In this document: in pieces, positions 5,240 to 6,150 of the stretch
Numbering within the stretch: the stretch's first letter is position 1
How the letters are laid out: each line of letters begins with the position of its first letter
Origin: Alectryocaccomicrobium faecavium
GTDB taxonomy: Bacteria > Bacillota > Clostridia > Christensenellales > Aristaeellaceae
DNA: 6,150 nt
Reading direction: 5' to 3'
Assembly: GCA_018713425.1 (NCBI GenBank)
Contig: DVOT01000032.1
Coordinates: 1-6,150 of the forward strand
The notes under the pieces: generated by a model
What the model saw: only the letters and a program-made list of their open reading frames with translations
Told to the model about the DNA's origin: nothing
Databases searched by the model: none
Program-made: the position numbers and the translations under genes

Positions 5240-6150
5240 ATGGCGGTTAAGTATCTGGCGGAACTGGATCCCGGCTTCGCGCCGCTGAGCATTGAATTGC
5301 GCGATTTCGCCGCGCAAGTGGAAAAAGCGGGCGGGGAGGATTTGCTGATTGCCATTGAGCGCGATCAGGGCTTTGTCGCGCGTTATGATATGCGCGTGCT
5401 GCCCGACGGCGTGGACGATGAAAAGAATTTTCACTTGGCGGAGCGCGTGGTGAAGTCCCTTTTGTGGATGCGCGGCGGTTACAAAATCACGCTGTGCGGC
5501 CCCAAGGCCCTCTGCGAAAAGCTGAAGGCAGCCTACGCTGTCAATGGCCTGCGCGAATTCGACCGCGCCTTTATGAGCGGCATTTATGAAAGCCCGTTTG
5601 AAGTGATCATCGTGGATTGCCCCTGCAAAATGCCTGCTGCGCGCGAAGGCGCTAGCGCAATTGGCCGCCATCTGGACGGCTGCCGCATCGGGTTCGACGC
5701 GGGCGGTAGCGACCGCAAGGTCAGCGCTGTGATCGATGGCGAAACCGTTTATTCCGAAGAGGTGCTCTGGTTCCCGAAGGAAAATAGCAATCCGCAATAT
5801 CAATATGACGGTATTCTTGAGGCCATGAAGACCGCCGCCAGCCATATGCCGCGCGTGGACGCGATTGGCGTGAGCTCCGCGGGCGTGTACATCAACAACA
5901 AGATCCGCGCGGCTTCTTTGTTCATCAAGGTTTCTCCGGAAGACTTTGATAAGTACGTGAAAAACATGTACATTGATGTGGCGCGGGAAATCGGCCCGGA
6001 CATTCCGCTGGAAGTGGCCAACGACGGCGATGTTACCGCGTTGGCCGGCGCCATGGATCTCAACGAGAACGCGGTGATGGGCATCGCGATGGGCACCAGC
6101 GAAGCGGGCGGATATGTAGATAAGAATGGGAACATCACCGGTTGGCTCAA
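5240..6150 (+). CDS. ROK family sugar kinase-like protein with a long N-terminal extension, cut by the window edge
   Basis: The frame opens at ATG 5240, eight bases after AAGGAGG (5225-5231), and is still open at the window end, giving 303 complete codons. The ROK (repressor, ORF, kinase) fold begins near residue 150. GFDAGGS (151-157) is the phosphate-1 loop with Asp153, VANDGD (259-264) contains Asn261 and the likely catalytic base Asp262, and AMGTSEAGG (283-291) is the phosphate-2 loop, where ROK kinases usually read GTGxGxG. The zinc-binding CxCGxxGCxE block would lie beyond the window. A true kinase would phosphorylate a hexose or N-acetylhexosamine, which suits its place 35 bases after nagA. 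The first 147 residues match neither the usual short ROK start nor an obvious helix-turn-helix; they mix hydrophobic strands (for example LLIAIERDQG, 35-44) and charged helices. A regulatory or catalytically inactive ROK protein remains possible. Confidence 0.8.
   Translation, partial: MAVKYLAELDPGFAPLSIELRDFAAQVEKAGGEDLLIAIERDQGFVARYDMRVLPDGVDDEKNFHLAERVVKSLLWMRGGYKITLCGPKALCEKLKAAYAVNGLREFDRAFMSGIYESPFEVIIVDCPCKMPAAREGASAIGRHLDGCRIGFDAGGSDRKVSAVIDGETVYSEEVLWFPKENSNPQYQYDGILEAMKTAASHMPRVDAIGVSSAGVYINNKIRAASLFIKVSPEDFDKYVKNMYIDVAREIGPDIPLEVANDGDVTALAGAMDLNENAVMGIAMGTSEAGGYVDKNGNITGWL

Noticed and set aside
5192..5845. A 217-codon minus-strand open frame opposite the ROK gene
   Set aside because: The plus-strand frame has a strong ribosome binding site and clear ROK motifs, and the reverse frame shows no recognisable domain.
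1..6150. CRISPR array, tRNA/rRNA, insertion sequence or phage genes
   Set aside because: No regularly spaced repeats, cloverleaf, rRNA-like blocks, transposase motifs or phage proteins were seen on either strand.

Overview
The window looks like chromosomal DNA from a moderately GC-rich anaerobic Firmicute, most likely a gut Clostridia/Oscillospirales-type bacterium. The grounds are strong AGGAGG-type ribosome binding sites, TGnTATAAT extended -10 promoters, tight same-strand gene spacing and the protein families present. The lineage is an inference from style and protein content; there is no marker gene.

Layout: positions 1-399 carry no convincing gene. They hold a run of GC-rich TTC-tipped hairpins (33-107), a perfect 11-bp inverted repeat with a trailing T-tract (145-190), two further hairpins, short palindromes, and a good extended -10 promoter (358-363) for the first gene. 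Five plus-strand genes follow: a GH109-type NAD-dependent glycosidase (400-1647), a MATE efflux transporter (1820-3322), a HAD phosphatase (3349-4026), N-acetylglucosamine-6-phosphate deacetylase NagA (4050-5204), and the first 303 residues of a ROK-family sugar kinase-like protein with a long unassigned N-terminal region (5240 to the window edge). A hairpin terminator and a new promoter separate the first gene from the other four. Those four are spaced 23-35 nt apart and look like one operon, with a possible extra promoter inside the end of the HAD gene feeding nagA.

The genes fit amino-sugar salvage. GH109 enzymes remove N-acetylgalactosamine (and in some cases related sugars) from glycans. 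A ROK kinase could phosphorylate the freed sugar, and NagA removes the acetyl group from N-acetylhexosamine 6-phosphate. The HAD enzyme could act on a phosphosugar, and the MATE protein may export a solute or toxic compound. The GH109 protein has no signal peptide, so it probably acts in the cytoplasm on imported glycosides or conjugates. No PTS or ABC sugar importer, glucosamine-6-phosphate deaminase or dedicated regulator is visible here. The families are known; the least explained parts are the ROK N-terminal region and the structured 5' intergenic block.
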